From the NCBI RefSeq assembly GCF_033958435.1, contig NC_134137.1, positions 108,634,501 through 108,698,500 of the forward strand: a DNA stretch of 64,000 bases, in the 5' to 3' direction. The position numbers were made by a program, and so were the translations under genes. The notes below the pieces were generated by a model. It was not told where the DNA came from. It made no database searches and worked only from the letters and a program-made list of their open reading frames with translations. Origin of the DNA: Carettochelys insculpta (taxonomy: Eukaryota > Chordata > Testudines > Carettochelyidae). Positions 60,250-64,000 of this stretch are shown here, one piece after another. Each line of letters begins with the position of its first letter. Positions within the stretch are counted from its first letter, which is position 1.

Positions 60250-60684
60250 GGCTCTGTCTACACTAGCCAAAAACTTCGAAATGGCCATACAAATGGCCAT
60301 TTTGAAGTTTACTAATGAAGCGCTGACATACATATTCAGCGCCTGATTAGCATGCGGGCAGCCGTGGCACTTCGGAATTGACGCGGCTCGCCGCCGCGCG
60401 GCTCGTCCAGACGGGGCTCCTTTTCGAAAGGACCCAGGCTACTTGGAAGTCCCCTTATCCTATCTGCTCGTGGGAATAAGAGGACTTCAGAGTAGCGGGG
60501 TCCTTTCGAAAAGGAGCCCCATCTGGACAAGCCGTGTGGCAGCGAGCCGCGTCAATTTCGAAGTGCCGCGGCTGCCCGCATGCTAATGAGGCACTGAATA
60601 TGTATTTCAGTGCTTCATTAGTAAACTTCAAAATGGCCATTTGCACGGCCATTTCGAAGTTTTTGGCTAGTGTAGACACGGCCC
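60250..60684. mobile_element. Foldback MITE, copy 2, inside CR1
   Basis: The arms, about 205 bases each, meet near 60465. Ends are ggctctgtctacactagcc and ggctagtgtagacacggcc. Internal words such as ccgcatgctaatgaggcact and cgaaaaggagcccc are present on both arms. It interrupts the CR1 3' region between aaacacct and ccagggatgg, and shares its arms with the palindrome at 10968-11327. Confidence 0.82.
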
Positions 60685-60744
60685 TCCAGGGATGGAGACT
60701 CCACTACTTCCCTGGGTAGACCATTCCAATGCTTCACCACCCTC

Positions 60745-62960
60745 CTAGAGAAAAAGTTTTTTCCTAATGTTCAGCCTGGACATTCCCAAGTGCAACTTGA
60801 GACCATTGCTCTGTGTTCTGCCATCCGTGACCACTGTGAACAGCCTCTCTCCAGCCTCTTTGCAACCTCCCTTCAGTAAGCTGAAGGCTGTCATCAAGTC
60901 CCCTCTCAGTCTTCTCTTCTGTAGACTAAACAGTCCCAATTCCCTCCTCAACCTTTCTTCATAGGTCATATACTCCAGCCCCATAATTATTTTGGTTGCC
61001 CTCCGCTGGACCCTCTCCAGTGTATCCACATCCTTCTTATACTTGAGGGCCCAGAACTGGGCACAGTACTCCACATGTGGCCTCACCAAAGCTGTATAAA
61101 GAGGAATAATCACTTCTCTGGATCTACTGGCAACGCTTCTCTTCATGCAACTTAATATGCCATTAGCCTTCTTGGCTACAATGGCACACTGTTGACTCAT
61201 GTCCAGCTTCTCATCCACTACAACTCCCAGGTCTTTTTCTGCAGAACTACTACCGAGCCAGTTGGACCTCAGCCTGTAACAATGCTTGGAATTCTTCTGG
61301 CCCAAGTGCAGGACTCTGCATTTATCCATATTGAACCTCATCAGATTTCTTGCAGCCCAGTCTTCTAATTTGTCTGAGTCACTCTGGACCTTATCCCTTC
61401 CCTCCAGCATATCTACCTCTCCCCCTAGTTTGGTGTCATCCACAAACTTGCTGAGGGTGCAGTCCAACCCCTCATCCAGGTCATTGATAAATCTGTTGAA
61501 CAGAACAGGACCAAAAACCGAACCTTGGGGCACTCCACTAGAAACCGACCACCATCCCAACATCACTACCCTCTGGGCCCAACCTAGACAGCTTTCTATC
61601 CATCTTACTGTCCATTTATCCAATCCACATTCCTTTAACTTGCTGACAAAAATATTGTGGGAGATCATATCAAAAGCTTTGCTAAAGTCAAGATAAATCA
61701 CATCCATTGATTTTCCCCTATCCACAGAGCCAGTTATCTCATCGTAGAAACTAATCGGATTTGTCAGGCATGACTTGCCCTTCGTGAATCCATGCTGAGT
61801 ATTCCTGATCACTTTCCCCTCCTCCAAGTGCTTCAAAATGACTTCCTTGAGGAGCTTCTCCATGATTTTTCCAGGGACTGATGTAAGACTGACCGGCCTA
61901 TAGTTCCCTGGATCATCCTTCTTCCCTTTTTTAAAGATGGGCACTATATTTGCCTTTTTCCAGTCACCCGGGATCTCTCCCAATCTCCATAACTTTTCAA
62001 AGATAACAGCAAAGGGTTCATCAATGACGTACACCAAACTCCCTCAGAACCCTCTGATGAATTAGGTCTGGGCCCATGGAATTATGTACGTTTAGCTTTT
62101 TTTAGATAGCTCCTAACCTGTTCATTCCCCACCAAAGGCTGTCCACCTTCATCCCACAGTGCATCACTTACCGCATTAGTCTGGGAGCTGTCCTTGTCCA
62201 TGAAGACAGAGGCAAAGAAAGCATTAAGTACTTCAGCTTTCCTGACATCATCTGTCACTGGGTTACCTCCCTCATCCAGTAGAGGCCCCATGCCCACTCT
62301 GATCACCTTCTTCTTGCTAGCATGCCTGTAGAAACTTTTCTTGTTATCCTTCACATTCCTCGCGAGTCGCAATTCCAGTTGTGCTTTCGCCTTCCTGATA
62401 ACTGCCCTACTTTCTCGAGCTATACATTTATATCCCTCCTTAAATACCTGTCCAAGTTTCCACTTTTTGTAAACTCCCTTTTTGTGCCTAAATTTCCAAG
62501 GATTTCCTCATTAAGCTAGTCCGGTCTCCTACCATATTTACTTCTCTTGCTGCACATCGGGATGGTTTCTTTCTGCGCTTTCAATAGGGCTTCCTTAAAA
62601 TACTGCCAGTTTTCCTGGACTCCTTTTCCCTTCATGGTGGCATCCCAGGGGATTCTGCCCATCAGGTTGCTGAAGGAGTCAAAGTCTGCTTTTCTGAAGT
62701 CCAAGGTGTGTAATTTACTGCTCTCTTTCCTTCCTTTGGTCAGGATCCTGAAGTCTACCATCTCACGATCACTGCTTCCCAGGTTGTCACCCACCTCTAC
62801 CTTCTCTGTTGGTTCCTTCCTGTTTGTAAGCAGCAGGTCGAGCTGTGCACGACCTCTGGTCGGGTCCTTCTGCTCTTGTACCAAGAAGTGATCCCCAACA
62901 TTCTCCAGAAACTTCCTGGACTGCATGTGTACTACTGTTTTGGTCTCCCAACAGATGTCA
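60745..62960 (-). pseudogene. CR1 ORF2 endonuclease C-terminus and reverse transcriptase
   Basis: On the minus strand the 62516-62926 frame contains MQSRKFLENVGDHFLVQ, QLDLLLTNRKE and GRIPWDATMKGKGVQENW, the endonuclease end and linker. A stop and a shift lead to 62372-62082 (KKSFYRHASKKKVIRVGMGP) and then to a 430-codon RT frame (62037-60745). That frame holds NYRPVSLTSVPGKIMEK, TQHGFTKGKSCLTN, VIYLDFSKAFDMISH and SKFVDDTKLGG, so the FxDD active site is intact, and ends with NIRKKLFL. At least two frame breaks make it non-functional. Confidence 0.88.
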
Positions 62961-62969
62961 GGGCTGTAT

Positions 62970-63303
62970 CCCCCACATCAGTTTCCATCTCAGTGGGGCC
63001 CTTGGGATGTATGGCAGGGCTACTGACCACATTTCTCTCATACCTACCTTTCAAGACACACAACCTCTACACCTCAGCATCAGCACACCTCCAGGCACTC
63101 ACCCACAATCTGTGTACTCCTCACCTGCTCACCCACTTTCAGTAACCTCCCAAGTGGGTTCCAGTGAGCACGATGATTTACCTCACTCAGACTCAGAGAG
63201 CTCCTCTCAGGGGCCTAGATCCAGGCAGTTTGAAGCAGTTTTCCAGATCTTGTCTGCCCCACCGGCAGATGATCTGAAACAATTCGAGGAATTATTTAAA
63301 TGA
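62970..63303 (+). pseudogene. DIRS B gag-like middle segment
   Basis: The frame resumes after the CR1 insertion with ISFHLSGALGMYG-like sequence and ends with SEHDDLPHSDSESSSQGPR, then ADDLKQFEELFK and a TGA at 63301. The DDLKQF..LFK block aligns with the gag of DIRS C at 55680-55716. Joining 60026-60121 to this segment gives an uninterrupted frame by inspection, which supports CR1 having inserted in this gag. Confidence 0.72.
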
Positions 63304-64000
63304 GTAGCCCAATCACAAGATTTAACATTACAAAAGGATCAAGGCAAACAATATAGATTATTTACTATATTACAGCCCACAGCATCCTTAAAAATAGTGT
63401 TACCCATGCATGAGGATATCTTTGAACCTTCACATGCTCTGTGGGAAAAATCCAGCTTCTATTTTGCCCACAAAGCACAGAGCAGATTGAAAATACTTTG
63501 TCCCTGAAAAAGACGTGGATTTTCTTTTTTCCCATCCACAATCAAATTCAAGGGTTGTGGACTCACTGGGACCTATAAATTATCAGATAGGATTATACTA
63601 TCCCTTTTACTTCCATGCCTCCTACCCAGTCCCTTTTCAGGGACCTATCTCATGAGCTCCTATTACAAGCAGAGGTGCAAAAGTTGCTCACCTTAGAGGC
63701 AATAGAACCTATCTCCAAAGAACATTGGGGAAAGGGGTTCTACTCCAACTATTTCCTCACAGCCAAAAAGACAGGGGGATAGAGACTGATGTTAGATCTC
63801 AGGAAACTGAACAGGTTTATCCACAACACAGAGCTCAGAATGGTGACCTTTGCAACCATCCTACCGACACTGGACAAAGGGGACTGGCTCTCAGCCCTCG
63901 ACCTCCAGGATACATATTTCCATGTAACTATCTATCAGTCCCACAGAAGATTTCTCAGATTCATTGTGGCCCAAGACCTTTACCAGTATAGAGTCCTCTC
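63304..64000 (+). pseudogene. DIRS B residual gag and reverse transcriptase, 3' cut by window
   Basis: After the stop, sequences like LTLQKDQGKQYRLFTILQP continue the gag with breaks. From about 63640 the RT is readable: HELLLQAEVQKLLTLEAIEP, GKGFYSNYFLTAKKTGG, then a stop in place of the usual W. LMLDLRKLNRF, WLSALDLQDTYFHVTIYQ and FLRFIVAQDLYQYRVLS follow. The catalytic YLDD part lies beyond the window. About 0.87 kb between gag and RT present in C is missing here. Confidence 0.75.

Larger units (their letters stand above)
60122..62969 (-). mobile_element. CR1 LINE, 5'-truncated, inserted in DIRS B
   Basis: The 3' end lies at 60122, where the + strand reads catagaatcatagaacaat, the reverse of the ATTCTATG-type terminal octamers of CR1. 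Upstream come the 3' untranslated region (split by a MITE at 60250-60684), the RT and the last part of the endonuclease. It begins near 62969, where on the minus strand a YSPDICWE-like segment starts. The 5' part of ORF2 and ORF1 are absent, as in most CR1 copies. Confidence 0.9.
52940..64000 (+). mobile_element. DIRS1-like element B (outer, older), split by two insertions
   Basis: The left terminus near 52940 (ccttccagtggtccttgca, then ggtggtccacatcagtattg) aligns with the left terminal repeat of DIRS C. B sequence occupies 52940-54006, 60026-60121 and about 62970-64000, and it runs off the window. DIRS C and a CR1 fill the gaps. Compared with C, B lacks about 0.87 kb between the gag middle and the RT (near 63560-63610). 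Stops and frameshifts make it inactive. Confidence 0.82.

Overview
The window reads as a piece of an amniote nuclear genome, most likely a turtle (less likely another non-avian sauropsid). Five short exons on the + strand encode one conserved protein, the alpha subunit of propionyl-CoA carboxylase (PCCA). The intronic DNA around them is full of sauropsid-type transposons: CR1 LINEs, DIRS1-like tyrosine-recombinase retrotransposons, Penelope-like elements, PIF/Harbinger, hAT and Tigger-like DNA transposons and their MITEs, and tRNA-like repeats. The organism call rests on this repeat mixture and on the CR1 3' end; no search was run.

PCCA: exons lie at 4999-5035, 14426-14504, 26938-27040, 36207-36301 and 41996-42146. 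Each has an AG acceptor and GT donor, and the intron phases (1, 2, 0, 2, 0) join them into 155 codons without a break. They match human PCCA residues about 201-355, the ATP-grasp core of the biotin carboxylase domain. The rest of the gene lies outside the window, so every base here is exon or intron of one gene.

1-16 kb: ordinary intron with small transposons. These are Tigger-like MITEs, hAT MITEs with 8-bp target duplications, a Penelope copy that keeps its GIY-YIG endonuclease reading frame (9.55-10.34 kb), and a Penelope inverted dimer (7.38-7.70 kb).

16.3-18.6 kb: a 5'-truncated DIRS element, split by a Penelope inverted dimer with a perfect 13-bp target duplication. 23.3-26.2 kb: a complete-length but dead PIF/Harbinger transposon whose transposase gene contains an intron.

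27-52 kb: more hAT, Tigger-like and palindromic MITEs, tRNA-like repeats and two more Penelope inverted dimers. 52.9-64 kb: a nest. An old DIRS element (B) starts near 52,940. A younger full-length DIRS element (C, 54,007-60,025) is inserted into it with a clean TTC junction. A minus-strand CR1 (60,122 to about 62,970) sits 96 bp further on and is itself broken by a palindromic MITE. DIRS B then resumes and runs off the window.

I found no host gene other than PCCA, no CRISPR array and no clearly new functional system. The most unusual material is structural: inverted Penelope dimers that inserted as single units, and DIRS junctions clear enough to read the recombination product.
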